A DNA stretch of 64,000 bases, taken from positions 1-64,000 of the forward strand of contig CAJXYS010000002.1 in NCBI GenBank assembly GCA_913063035.1. Direction: 5' to 3'. The notes under the pieces were generated by a model. That model saw nothing but the letters and a program-made list of their open reading frames with translations. It made no database searches and was not told the DNA's origin. The translations under genes and the position numbers were made by a program. This DNA is from an uncultured Maritimibacter sp. (GTDB lineage: Bacteria > Pseudomonadota > Alphaproteobacteria > Rhodobacterales > Rhodobacteraceae). How positions within the stretch are numbered: the stretch's first letter is position 1; the number at the start of each line of letters is the position of its first letter. This document shows, piece after piece, positions 52,928 to 63,522 of the stretch.

Positions 52928-53842
52928 ATGGGACGGAAACGCTCGAAGGGTCGCGACATTTCCGGCTGGCTGGTGGTGGACAAGCCCGCCGGCGTAACGT
53001 CGAGCGCGGTGGTCAACAAGGCGCGCTGGGCTTTCGGCGCGAAAAAGGCCGGCCACGCGGGAACGCTCGACCCGATGGCGACCGGGGTGCTCGCCATTGC
53101 CTTCGGCGAGGCGACGAAGACCGTGCCCTATGTGACCGACGCGCTGAAGGCCTATCGTTTCACCGTCCGGCTCGGGCAGGCCACGAACACCGACGACGCC
53201 GAGGGCGAAGTGATCGAGGCCTCCGACACCCGCCCGACCGATGACGAGATCCGCGCCGCGCTGGCGCGGTTCCGGGGCGAGATCATGCAGGTGCCGCCGG
53301 CCTTCTCGGCGGTCAAGATCGACGGGGAGCGCGCCTACAAACGCGCCCGCGCCGGCGAGGACGTGGCGCTTGCGGCCCGCCCGCTCTGGGTCGAGGAGCT
53401 GGAACTCGTCGACCGGCCGGACGCCGATCATGCCGTGCTCGAGATGGTGTGCGGCAAGGGCGGCTACGTCCGCGCGATCGCGCGCGACCTCGGGGCGGCG
53501 CTGGGCTGTTGCGGCCACGTGGCCGCGCTGCGCCGGATCTGGTCCGGCCCGTTCGAGGCCGAGGACGGCATCGCCTTCGACCTGCTGGACGAACTGGCCA
53601 GGACACCGGAGCTGGACGCGTATCTGCTGCCGCTCGAAACCGGGCTTGCCGATCTGCCGGAACTGCGCTGCACGCCCGAGGGCGCAGCGCGGCTCAGGAA
53701 CGGCAACCCGGGCATGGTACTGACGGCCGAGGCCGCGTATGGCGAAGAAGCCTGGGCAAGCTACGACGGCCACCCGGTCGCGATCGGGATCTACAAGGCG
53801 GGCGAGCTGCACCCCAGCCGGGTCTTCGCCCCGGGCGCATGA
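52928..53842 (+). CDS. truB: tRNA pseudouridine(55) synthase
   Basis: A 304-residue enzyme making pseudouridine 55 in tRNA. The catalytic Asp48 is in [20 protein letters not shown] and [26 protein letters not shown] are family boxes. Its C-terminal domain is somewhat longer than the E. coli core. The ATG at 52928 follows rbfA by 19 nt. Its stop overlaps the next start (ATGA). Confidence 0.97.
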   Translation: MGRKRSKGRDISGWLVVDKPAGVTSSAVVNKARWAFGAKKAGHAGTLDPMATGVLAIAFGEATKTVPYVTDALKAYRFTVRLGQATNTDDAEGEVIEASDTRPTDDEIRAALARFRGEIMQVPPAFSAVKIDGERAYKRARAGEDVALAARPLWVEELELVDRPDADHAVLEMVCGKGGYVRAIARDLGAALGCCGHVAALRRIWSGPFEAEDGIAFDLLDELARTPELDAYLLPLETGLADLPELRCTPEGAARLRNGNPGMVLTAEAAYGEEAWASYDGHPVAIGIYKAGELHPSRVFAPGA

Positions 53843-54357
53843 TCGAACGCGCGCACCAGAAAGGCGACGCCCATTCCGTCGCCGTCTATTCCGACTGCGA
53901 ACGCTACCGCTATGCGCTGACACGGGTCTGGGACCCGGATGGCACCCGGGCGCTCTTCGTGATGCTGAACCCCTCGACCGCGACCGAGGTTCAGAACGAC
54001 CCCACGGTGGAGCGCTGCGAACGGCGGGCGCGGGCGCTCGGCTTCGGCGCGTTCCGGGTCTGCAACATCTTTGCCTGGCGCGAGACCGATCCTCGCAAGA
54101 TGCGCGCGGCCGCCGATCCCGTCGGCCCCGGGAACGACGCCGCGATCCTCGAGGGGTGCGCCTGGGCCGACCGCATCGTCTGCGCCTGGGGCACGCACGG
54201 GGCGCATCTGGGGCGCGGCGCGGCGGTCGAGGCGCTGATGCGCCGCACCGGCCGGCCGCTTCTTCACCTGGGCCTGACCAAGGACGGCCACCCGAAACAC
54301 CCGCTCTATATCGGCTATGCCCGCCAGCCGGAGCGCTGGCGGGACGAAGGGGCCTGA
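53839..54357 (+). CDS. DUF1643 family protein
   Basis: A 172-residue cytoplasmic protein. Family pattern: [44 protein letters not shown] and AWGTHGAH near residue 125. The role is unknown. The ATGA overlap with truB couples its translation. Confidence 0.82.
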   Translation: MIERAHQKGDAHSVAVYSDCERYRYALTRVWDPDGTRALFVMLNPSTATEVQNDPTVERCERRARALGFGAFRVCNIFAWRETDPRKMRAAADPVGPGNDAAILEGCAWADRIVCAWGTHGAHLGRGAAVEALMRRTGRPLLHLGLTKDGHPKHPLYIGYARQPERWRDEGA

Positions 54358-54453
54358 CAGGCGCGCCCGGATCGGTTGGAATGCAGCCTGCGAAGGCAGC
54401 GCGGGGCGTTGGTGCCGCAGGCGGCGCAGACGGGAAACGAGGAAGGAACGGCG

Positions 54454-55365
54454 ATGCCGGTCATACCGGGCTTCACGCGGCGGCGAATCGATACCAACGG
54501 CATCACGCTCTCCGTGCAGGAGGCCGGAAACGGCGCGCCGCTCATCCTGCTGCACGGTTATCCGGAAACCGGGATGTGCTGGGGGAAGATCGCCCCGCGC
54601 CTGGCTGACCGGTTCCGGGTGCTCGTCCCCGACCTGCGGGGCTACGGCGAAAGCGACGCCCCCGACGACGACGCGGCGCACAGCGTCTATTCCAAGCGCG
54701 AGATGGCCCGCGACATCGCCGGGCTCATCGACGCGGCCGGCCATGACCGCGCCGCGGTGATCGGCCACGACCGCGGCGCGCGGGTGGCCTACCGCATGGC
54801 GCTCGACATGCCGGAAAAGGTCACCCGGCTCGGGCTGATCGAGATCGTCGCGACCGGCGATTTCTGGGAAGCCTGGAATGCCGAGATCGCGATGGCTGCC
54901 TATCACTGGACCTTCCTTGCCCAGCCCGCGCCGCTGCCCGAGCGCATGATCCGCGCCGATCCGACCACCTATCTCGACTGGACGCTCTCTAGCTGGACCG
55001 CGGCGCAATCGCTCGATTGCTTTTCCGCCGCCGCGCTGGAAAGCTACCGGACACAGATGCGGGACCCCGCGCGGGTCGCGGCCATGTGCGCGGACTACCG
55101 CGCCGGTGCCACCACCGACCGGTGGCACGACGCGGCCGACCGCGCGGCGGGGCGTCGCATTCAGGCGCCGTTGCGCTATCTTTGGGCGGAGACGGGTTTC
55201 CCGGCCCGCACCGGGGATCCGCTGGCGCTGTGGCAAGCCTGGGCCGACCGCGTGACCGGTCGCCCCGTCGCGGGATGCGGGCATTTCGCGATGGAAGAGG
55301 CGCCCGACGCGGTGCTGGAAGCGTTCGCGGACTGGCGAACAGAAGAGGATGAGAGCGACGCATGA
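54454..55365 (+). CDS. Alpha/beta hydrolase, haloacetate dehalogenase-like
   Basis: A 303-residue alpha/beta hydrolase: oxyanion-hole HGYPETGMCW, the nucleophile Asp in IGHDRGARVAYRMAL (Asp rather than Ser), HWTFLAQPAPLPERMI which matches the halide/lid region of haloacetate dehalogenases, and the catalytic His in GCGHFAMEEAP. It may dehalogenate haloacids or act as an epoxide hydrolase. The ATG at 54454 has GAGGAAGG; the frame's 5' extension is unsupported. Its stop overlaps the DUF5665 start. Confidence 0.85.
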   Translation: MPVIPGFTRRRIDTNGITLSVQEAGNGAPLILLHGYPETGMCWGKIAPRLADRFRVLVPDLRGYGESDAPDDDAAHSVYSKREMARDIAGLIDAAGHDRAAVIGHDRGARVAYRMALDMPEKVTRLGLIEIVATGDFWEAWNAEIAMAAYHWTFLAQPAPLPERMIRADPTTYLDWTLSSWTAAQSLDCFSAAALESYRTQMRDPARVAAMCADYRAGATTDRWHDAADRAAGRRIQAPLRYLWAETGFPARTGDPLALWQAWADRVTGRPVAGCGHFAMEEAPDAVLEAFADWRTEEDESDA

Positions 55366-55661
55366 CCAGCGAGCGCGACCGCGAAGAGGACCGTCTCTCC
55401 GGGCTGACCGACGAGATCGTGGCACTGCGCGTCGAGCTTGCGCGCCTCAACAGCCATCGTTTCATCCGCATCCAGAACTCGGCCTGGCGGTTGATCGGCA
55501 TGCAGTTCGCGCGCGGGCTCGCCTTCGGGCTGGGCTCGGTCGTCGGCGCGTCGCTCCTGGTCTCGGTCGTGGTCTTCCTGCTCTCGGAGATCGACTTCAT
55601 CCCGATCATCGGCGACTGGGCCGCGCAGATCGCCCGCGAGGTCCAGCAACTCGAGCCGTGA
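55362..55661 (+). CDS. DUF5665 family membrane protein
   Basis: A 99-residue protein: a coiled-coil-prone N-terminus (TDEIVALRVELARLNSHRF), a single hydrophobic hairpin (LAFGLGSVVGASLLVSVVVF) and a short amphipathic end. DUF5665 members have no known function. The ATGA overlap with the hydrolase gene couples it. Confidence 0.78.
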   Translation: MTSERDREEDRLSGLTDEIVALRVELARLNSHRFIRIQNSAWRLIGMQFARGLAFGLGSVVGASLLVSVVVFLLSEIDFIPIIGDWAAQIAREVQQLEP

Positions 55662-55699
55662 CTCCCCCCTTTTCTTCGCCGGGCTTTTCCCCTATACGG

Positions 55700-55787
55700 C
55701 CGCATCCGCCAGAGGGGCGGAGCCTCTCCACGGGCCTTGCTGGACGACATCCCGGCTTGCGCCATGAACACATGAAAGGAGACCCCG
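55700..55787 (+). promoter_or_regulatory. rpsO leader region
   Basis: A short hairpin (AGAGG / CCTCT, 55711-55715 and 55723-55727) and a GAAAGGAGACCCC ribosome site precede rpsO. In many bacteria S15 represses its own mRNA here; the structure in this group differs and the one seen is too small to identify. Low-confidence placement. Confidence 0.3.
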
Positions 55788-56057
55788 ATGTCGATCACGA
55801 CGGCTGAAAAGCAGGAACTGGTCAAGGAATTCGGCACCAAGGACGGCGACACCGGCTCGCCCGACGTCCAGGTCGCGATCCTGACCAAGCGCATCACGAC
55901 GCTGACCGAGCACTTCAAGACCCACAAGAAGGACAAGCATTCCCGCCGTGGGCTTCTGAAGCTGGTCGCCCAGCGCCGCAAGCTGCTCGACTATCTGCGC
56001 GGCAAGGACGAGGATCGCTACCGCGACCTGATCAAGCGCCTCGGCATCCGCCGCTGA
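55788..56057 (+). CDS. rpsO: 30S ribosomal protein S15
   Basis: An 89-residue S15: [43 protein letters not shown] and a terminal RLGIRR. Normal length. Strong ribosome site. The terminator is 26 nt downstream. In most proteobacteria pnp follows directly; here a lipoprotein gene on the opposite strand separates them. Confidence 0.98.
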   Translation: MSITTAEKQELVKEFGTKDGDTGSPDVQVAILTKRITTLTEHFKTHKKDKHSRRGLLKLVAQRRKLLDYLRGKDEDRYRDLIKRLGIRR

Positions 56058-56083
56058 GCGCCTGCGCGCACCGGACATCCGGA

Positions 56084-56120
56084 ACGCCCGCGCCACCTGG
56101 CGCGGGCGTTTCGCGTTTTG
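56084..56120 (+). terminator. Rho-independent terminator after rpsO
   Basis: ACGCCCGCGCC (56084-56094) pairs with GGCGCGGGCGT (56099-56109) with a short loop, followed by TTCGCGTTTT. Further on, a 9-bp inverted repeat (TTTTGGCGG 56116-56124 / CCGCCAAAA 56176-56184) faces the convergent lipoprotein gene. Confidence 0.75.
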
Positions 56121-56255
56121 GCGGGCATTCGCGGCGCAGGCGGAACCCCGGCACCGTCGCCGGCCGGCAGATCACCGCCAAAAGGCGCGAACGCGGCGCC
56201 GTGATCCTGATCGCGGACTCGGCCCGCCGGCCCCGGCGGGGCCGATGCGTGGCCT

Positions 56256-56972
56256 TTACCCGCCCGGTGCGAATCCCGGCCGGCACGACCCGGGTTCGGC
56301 CTCCACGATGGCGAACGTCCAGGGGCTGAGCACCGTGTCCGGGTCCTCGAGCAAAACCTCCCCGACGGTCAGCGCCGACAGGGCCTTTTGCACCCCGTCC
56401 TCGTTGAGCGAGACATTCGCGCGGGAGATCAGGGAACTCAGCGTCCTGTTGGTGCTGTTCACCCCCCAGGAGCGGATCGCCATCTCGCCGCGCAGCTCGT
56501 TCTGGCTGGCCGCGACCGCTGCGGTCAGCAGGCCGTCCAGCTCAAGGTTTCGCGTCCTCGAAACGATGTCCGCGGTCACCCGGACCCCGACGCCGACACG
56601 TTGCAGCCCGGCACCCGGATCCTCGGGCCGGCAGGGCTTGTTCGTGAAGGCGATCACGTATTTCTCGAGGCGATACTTGCCGCGACCGATCGAAGCCGAC
56701 GATCCCAGGTAGCTCAGGCGCCCGTTCTCCTGCTGTTCGTAAAGCCTGGTCTCCGCCTGCACGATGGACAGCCGGTTCCGGATATCTTCCCGGCTACGGT
56801 CCGACCAGCATTCCCCGCCTTCGATGCAGCCGCCGTTTGCATCCCGCCAGTTCTGGACCGGCTCCACGAAAAGGGCATGATCGCCGCCCCGGGAAATCGG
56901 GAAGAAGCCTTTAGGCTGCACGCAGGCCGCCAGCAGCAGGGCCGTCAGGCCAAGAGGAAAGATCACTCTCAT
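56256..56972 (-). CDS. Lipoprotein of unknown function between rpsO and pnp
   Basis: A 238-residue protein with a lipobox (LTALLLAAC-VQ near residue 17) and no recognised domain. The mature part has four further Cys (GGCIEGGECW, KPCRPED, GSCRPG), suggesting disulfides in an outer-membrane-anchored protein. The ATG at 56972 is used here; a GTG at 56981 in frame is the other option. It lies on the strand opposite to rpsO and pnp, splitting that usual pair, and shares the 295-bp gap upstream with pnp. Species- or family-restricted. Confidence 0.65.
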   Translation of the reverse strand: MRVIFPLGLTALLLAACVQPKGFFPISRGGDHALFVEPVQNWRDANGGCIEGGECWSDRSREDIRNRLSIVQAETRLYEQQENGRLSYLGSSASIGRGKYRLEKYVIAFTNKPCRPEDPGAGLQRVGVGVRVTADIVSRTRNLELDGLLTAAVAASQNELRGEMAIRSWGVNSTNRTLSSLISRANVSLNEDGVQKALSALTVGEVLLEDPDTVLSPWTFAIVEAEPGSCRPGFAPGG

Positions 56973-57267
56973 CACTCGCACTCACTCTCGTCGGGCCCGG
57001 CACATGTCCGGGCATCTCCACCACAGGCGCGCGGATCGACACACAGCGGCAACCGCCGCGCCTGGCAGAAGCCTAGCAGGCCTGCACGCGGGCCGGTAGC
57101 GCCACATCCCGCTTTCCTCCGGCGCGCATTTCCTGTAAGCCGCGCGCATCTGAGACGTGAGGCCACGGCCCCCGGGCGCATACGTAGGATGAGGGGGCGG
57201 CGGCAATGGGGCCGCCAAGCAAACGGGAGAGCCGGAACGCCGGCCGCTTCCAGATAGGATACGCTAG

Positions 57268-59391
<2,124 letters not shown>

Positions 59392-59417
59392 GGCGCGCCA
59401 CGCCGACACGAAAGAAC

Positions 59418-59452
59418 AAAGGCCCCGGAGCGCGATCTCCGGGGCCTTTCCC
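59418..59452. terminator. Bidirectional terminator between pnp and peroxiredoxin gene
   Basis: AAAGGCCCCGGAG (59418-59430) pairs with CTCCGGGGCCTTT (59437-59449); A and T runs flank both sides. It lies between the pnp stop (59391) and the convergent peroxiredoxin stop (59471), so it suits both. Confidence 0.8.
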
Positions 59453-59470
59453 GTTCCGGGGATGCCGGGC

Positions 59471-60124
59471 TTACGCCGGCGCCTTGATCTTGCGGAGATA
59501 GGGGAAGACCTCTTCCACCTCGCCGAAGCGGTCCCTGGCATCCGCGGTCGAGACCGACAGCGCCACGATCATGTCGTCACCCTTGCGCCAGTCGGCCGGC
59601 GCGGCCAGGTCCTTGCCGTCGGTGGCCTGGATCGCGTCGAGCGCCCGCAGGATCTCGTCGAAGTTGCGCCCGACCGACATCGGGTAGATCAGCATCAGCC
59701 GGATCTTCTTGTCCGGGCCGATGATGAAGGTCGTGCGCACGGTCGCGGTGTCGTTGGCGGTGCGCCCGTCGGGCAGGTAGGCCTCCGCCGGAAGCATGTC
59801 GTAGAGCTTGGCGATGTCCAGCCCGTCGTCGGCGATGATCGGGAAGGTCATGTCGGCCTTGCCGTAGCTCTCGACGTCGGCCTTCCATTTCAGGTGTTCG
59901 GCCACCGGATCGACGGAGATGCCGATCACCTTGGTGTTGCGCTTGGCGAATGCCTCGGAGAGGTTCGCGGCGGCGGCGAACTCGGTGGTGCAGACCGGCG
60001 TGAAGTCCTTGGGATGGCTGAACAGGACGGCGTAGCCATCGCCGATCCAGTCATGGAAATCGATGTTCCCCTCGGTGGTGTCCGCGGTGAAGTTCGGGGC
60101 GACGTCGTTGATACGCAGGGCCAT
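59471..60124 (-). CDS. 1-Cys peroxiredoxin (Prx6-type)
   Basis: A 217-residue peroxidase with a single cysteine, Cys45, in HPKDFTPVCTTEF; the Thr and Arg of the active site follow (VGRNFDEILRALDAI). No resolving Cys was seen. The C-terminal segment of the Prx6 group (DADRFGEV-type TADARDRFGEVEEVFPYLR) is present. The ATG at 60124 has GAGGAAGG. It detoxifies H2O2 and organic peroxides. Divergent from the aldehyde dehydrogenase gene by 143 bp. Confidence 0.95.
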   Translation of the reverse strand: MALRINDVAPNFTADTTEGNIDFHDWIGDGYAVLFSHPKDFTPVCTTEFAAAANLSEAFAKRNTKVIGISVDPVAEHLKWKADVESYGKADMTFPIIADDGLDIAKLYDMLPAEAYLPDGRTANDTATVRTTFIIGPDKKIRLMLIYPMSVGRNFDEILRALDAIQATDGKDLAAPADWRKGDDMIVALSVSTADARDRFGEVEEVFPYLRKIKAPA

Positions 60125-60267
60125 GAAATCCTTCCTCTTGGGGCATGCGGGATGTGCGACTCGTGGGTCATAGATATCCAGCGCTGCATATGCATGAACC
60201 CCCCGCCTTGCGGAAACCGGGGCCCGGTGACAGAGTGTCGCGCGACCAGACCAGAAGGGGACGGACC

Positions 60268-61707
60268 ATGCTCGAGAAACGGGACTTCTATATCGCCGGG
60301 GAATGGACGGCGCCGGCCGCAGGCAGCGATTTCGAGGTGATCGACCCCTCGACCGAAGATGCCTTCGCGGTGATCTCGCTCGGCGGCCAGGCCGATACCG
60401 ACCGGGCCGTGGCCGCGGCGCGCGACGCCTTTCCCGGCTGGATGGAAACACCGCCGGCCGACCGGATCGCGGTGCTGGAACGGCTCTACGACGTCTACAA
60501 GTCCCGGATGGACGAAATGGCCGCCGTCATCAGCCGCGAGATGGGCGCCCCGATCGACATGGCCAAGGCCCAGCAAGCGCCGGCGGGACTCGGCCATATA
60601 AAGAATTTCATCCGCGCCGCGCGCGACTTCGCGTTCGAGCGCCCGCTCGGCCCGCATGCGCCCGATGACCGCATCCTGATGGAACCCGTCGGCGTCTGCG
60701 GGCTGATCACGCCCTGGAACTGGCCGATGAACCAGGTCACGCTCAAGGTGATCGCGGCGATGGCGGCGGGCTGCACCATGGTTCTCAAGCCCTCCGAGAT
60801 CGCGCCGCTCTCGTCGGCCCTCTTCGCCGAGATGGTCGACGCGGCCGGGGTCCCGCCCGGGGTCTTCAACCTGGTCAACGGCGACGGGCCCGGCGTGGGC
60901 ACGCAGCTCTCGGCCCATCCGGATGTCGACATGATCTCCTTCACCGGCTCGACCCGCGCCGGGATCGCGATCTCGAAAACCGCGGCGGACACGCTGAAAC
61001 GGGTCCACCTGGAACTGGGCGGCAAGGGCGCCAACCTGGTCTTCGCGGATGCCGACGAAAAGGCGGTCAAGCGCGGCACGCTGCATTGCTTCAACAATAC
61101 CGGGCAAAGCTGCAACGCGCCGACCCGCATGCTGGTCGAGGCCGGCGCCTACGAACAGGCGGTGGAAACCGCGCGCGCGGTAGCCGAGAAGATGGCCGTC
61201 GGCCCCGCCGACGCCGAGGGTCGCCACATGGGTCCGGTGGTCAGCCAGGCACAGTTCGACAAGGTGCAGGACCTGATCCAGAAGGGCATCGACGAGGGCG
61301 CGCGCCTGGTGGCCGGCGGCCCGGGCCGCCCCGAGGGGTTCAATCGCGGCTGGTTCGTCCGCCCCACGGTCTTTGCGGATGTCACCAACGACATGACCAT
61401 CGCGCGCGAGGAGATCTTCGGCCCCGTGCTCTCGATCATGCCCTTCGAGACCGAGGAAGAGGCCATCGCCATCGCCAACGACACCCCCTACGGGCTGACC
61501 AACTACGTCCAGAGCGCGGACGCGGCCCGCCGCAACCGCGTGGCGCGGCGGCTCCGGTCGGGCATGGTGGAAATGAACGGCCAGCCCCGCGGCGCCGGCA
61601 GCCCCTTCGGCGGCATGAAGGCCAGCGGCAACGGCCGCGAGGGCGGCGTCTGGGGCATCGAGGACTTCCTCGAGGTCAAGGCCGTCAGCGGCTGGGGCGG
61701 GGCGTGA
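60268..61707 (+). CDS. NAD(P)-dependent aldehyde dehydrogenase
   Basis: A 479-residue aldehyde dehydrogenase superfamily protein. Catalytic Glu in HLELGGKGANLVF near residue 250, catalytic Cys in FNNTGQSCNAPTRML, substrate/cofactor segments TPWNWPMNQVTLK and EEIFGPVLSIM. Of the wide-specificity type; the substrate is unknown. The start ATG at 60268 (AAGGGGAC) gives the normal length; the longer frame is unsupported. A copy of the stop-proximal repeat follows its stop. Confidence 0.92.
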   Translation: MLEKRDFYIAGEWTAPAAGSDFEVIDPSTEDAFAVISLGGQADTDRAVAAARDAFPGWMETPPADRIAVLERLYDVYKSRMDEMAAVISREMGAPIDMAKAQQAPAGLGHIKNFIRAARDFAFERPLGPHAPDDRILMEPVGVCGLITPWNWPMNQVTLKVIAAMAAGCTMVLKPSEIAPLSSALFAEMVDAAGVPPGVFNLVNGDGPGVGTQLSAHPDVDMISFTGSTRAGIAISKTAADTLKRVHLELGGKGANLVFADADEKAVKRGTLHCFNNTGQSCNAPTRMLVEAGAYEQAVETARAVAEKMAVGPADAEGRHMGPVVSQAQFDKVQDLIQKGIDEGARLVAGGPGRPEGFNRGWFVRPTVFADVTNDMTIAREEIFGPVLSIMPFETEEEAIAIANDTPYGLTNYVQSADAARRNRVARRLRSGMVEMNGQPRGAGSPFGGMKASGNGREGGVWGIEDFLEVKAVSGWGGA

Positions 61708-61715
61708 CCGCCCCC

Positions 61716-61752
61716 GTCCAAGTGGCCCAAATATCCCCCGCGCGGCGCGCAT
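61716..61752 (+). repeat. Stop-proximal intergenic repeat, copy C
   Basis: It reads GTCCAAGTGGCCC, AAATATCCCCCG and CGCGGCGCGCATG. It starts 8 nt after the aldehyde dehydrogenase TGA in the same orientation. The front half matches copies A and B closely; the end has diverged. Confidence 0.65.
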
Positions 61753-61775
61753 GAAATCCGGCGCCGCAGGCGCCG

Positions 61776-62282
61776 TCAGCCCCCGCCGCCAGAGAAGTCG
61801 TAGCGGAAATTGCAGTGACTCGCGCCGGCCAGGATGGTCTGGGTGCGGCTCAGCCGCGCCCCGGGATTGAACCCCTCGATCAGGGCGAAATCCCGGTTGC
61901 AGGACAGCACCGCGCCCAGCTCCTCGATCCCGAGCGCGCGGTAAAGCTCGGCATAGCGGCAGCGCGTGACGTTGAAGGACAGCGTCTCGTCGGTCTGCTC
62001 GAGAACCTCGATCTCCAGCGCGTCGTCGCGCGTCCAATGCTGCAGCGTCTCGAGAAACGCCTCCGGCCCGTCACCGTACCGCTCCGACAGCGCCGCGCCC
62101 TGGTCCTGCGCGATCTTCACCACCGTGTCGCGCACCACCTCCAGCACCGCGTCCCGGCCGAAGCGGTCGGCCAGCGCCTCGACGATCGGCGCGACGATCC
62201 GGGCCTCGGTCTCGCGGCGGGTCAGGACGCCAAGCGTCTCGGTCAGGCGGTCGGGGGGCGGGGGTGGGCTGTCATCCGTCAT
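61776..62282 (-). CDS. L-2-amino-thiazoline-4-carboxylic acid hydrolase family protein
   Basis: A 168-residue protein of the ATC hydrolase family. Recognised by [39 protein letters not shown] and [13 protein letters not shown], with conserved Cys and Arg. The founding enzyme opens the thiazoline ring in the bacterial conversion of ATC to L-cysteine; most family members are uncharacterised. No cysteine-pathway partner lies nearby. The start is the ATG at 62282. It runs towards the aldehyde dehydrogenase. Confidence 0.82.
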   Translation of the reverse strand: MTDDSPPPPPDRLTETLGVLTRRETEARIVAPIVEALADRFGRDAVLEVVRDTVVKIAQDQGAALSERYGDGPEAFLETLQHWTRDDALEIEVLEQTDETLSFNVTRCRYAELYRALGIEELGAVLSCNRDFALIEGFNPGARLSRTQTILAGASHCNFRYDFSGGGG

Positions 62283-62305
62283 GGGGCCAGTCTAGGCGCC
62301 GGGCC

Positions 62306-62959
62306 TCAGAACGGGCAAGGGGCGGAAAAGGTCATGCCCACGCCGCCATCGGGATGGCGCAGCCGCAGGCTCTCGGCATGGAGCTGCAGCCGGTCGGCGG
62401 CCGTCAGCGCCGCGCCGCTGGCGTAGAGCGGATCGCCCAGGATCGGGTGGCCGATCTCCTTCATGTGGACGCGCAACTGGTGGCTGCGCCCGGTTTTCGG
62501 AAACAGCCGCAGCCGTGTCGCGTCCGCCTCGCGCCTGACCACGCGCCACGTGGTCTCGGCGGGCTTGCCGGCATCGAAATCGACCTTCTGGCGCGGGCGG
62601 TTCGGCCAGTCGACGATCAGCGGCAGCGCGACCGTGCCGGTTTTCTCGACCACATGCCCCCGGACCCGCGCCACGTAGACCTTGCGGACATGGCGCCGTT
62701 CGAACTGAAGCCCGAGATGGCGCTGTGCCGCGCGCGTCAGCGCGAAGACCATGACGCCGGAGGTATCGAGATCCAGCCGGTGCACCAGCAGCGCCTCGGG
62801 GAAGGCCGCCTGCACGCGGGCCAGCAGGCAGTCGGCCATGTGCGCCCCGCGTCCCGGCACCGACAGCAGCCCGGCCGGCTTGTCGACCAGCAGCAGGTGG
62901 CTGTCGCGGTGGATCACTTCGGGCGCGCCCGGTGGCGGATCGTATACGAAATCGTTCAT
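62306..62959 (-). CDS. RluA-family pseudouridine synthase
   Basis: A 217-residue pseudouridine synthase of the RluA/RsuA type. The catalytic motif HRLDLDTSGVMVFAL is at about residue 60 (Asp in RLD), with LVDKPAGLLSVPGRG before it and RSHQLRVHMKEIGHPILGDPLY after it. No S4 domain. The length is at the short end, similar to RluE/RluA-like or tRNA-type members; the target RNA is not known. The start at ATG 62959 is used; an upstream ATG (62977) is also possible. Confidence 0.85.
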   Translation of the reverse strand: MNDFVYDPPPGAPEVIHRDSHLLLVDKPAGLLSVPGRGAHMADCLLARVQAAFPEALLVHRLDLDTSGVMVFALTRAAQRHLGLQFERRHVRKVYVARVRGHVVEKTGTVALPLIVDWPNRPRQKVDFDAGKPAETTWRVVRREADATRLRLFPKTGRSHQLRVHMKEIGHPILGDPLYASGAALTAADRLQLHAESLRLRHPDGGVGMTFSAPCPF

Positions 62960-63007
62960 CGGCGCCCGGGATAGCATGGCGGAGGCCGGGGGAAACCCCC
63001 CGGCGCC

Positions 63008-63394
63008 TCAATACTCGTCGAGATGCGGCAGGCCGTCGGCGCCGATCTCGTAATAATCGCCTTTCCAGCGCGTGAAGATGTGCTTCTCGAGCGTCAGCCC
63101 CGTGGGCGCCTCCAGCGCGCCGCCGGAGACCGAGATCCTGTCGTCGCCGTCCATCTCCCAGAACAGCGTCGCGCCGCAACGGCTGCAGAACCCCCGCCGC
63201 GCGAAATCGCTCGACCGGTACCAGGCCAGGCCCGTCTCGACGGTAAGCCGCATCCGGTCCCGCGGCACCTCCGTCGAGGCCCAGAAATGGCCCGAAACCT
63301 TGCGGCATTGGCCGCAATGGCAGGCGGTCACGGGTCGGGCCGGACCCTCGATCTCGAAGGCCACGGCCCCGCAAAGACAGCTCCCCGTCAGCAT
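63008..63394 (-). CDS. GFA (glutathione-dependent formaldehyde-activating) family protein
   Basis: A 128-residue zinc-binding protein: CLCG at residues 6-9, CHCGQC near 28, and CSRCG near 80, the GFA Mss4-like fold. The prototype condenses formaldehyde with glutathione, but most members are of unknown role. The ATG at 63394 has GAGGAGGGGAAG. Given the fdhF at 26815 elsewhere in the window, a formaldehyde/formate link is only a thought. Confidence 0.85.
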   Translation of the reverse strand: MLTGSCLCGAVAFEIEGPARPVTACHCGQCRKVSGHFWASTEVPRDRMRLTVETGLAWYRSSDFARRGFCSRCGATLFWEMDGDDRISVSGGALEAPTGLTLEKHIFTRWKGDYYEIGADGLPHLDEY

Positions 63395-63522
63395 CTTCCC
63401 CTCCTCGATGCGGTTACCGCTCCAGACTGCCCCAGCGCGCCCGCGATGCAAATTCATTTCGGCGGGCCATCGGGGGGCGTATCGGCTATGCTGGCCGGGC
63501 CATGACCCGGAGGCGCGCCGCC

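Noticed and set aside
56116-56184. 9-bp inverted repeat TTTTGGCGG/CCGCCAAAA
   Set aside because: Arms are 51 nt apart and overlap the rpsO terminator tail; could be chance, so no separate feature is claimed.
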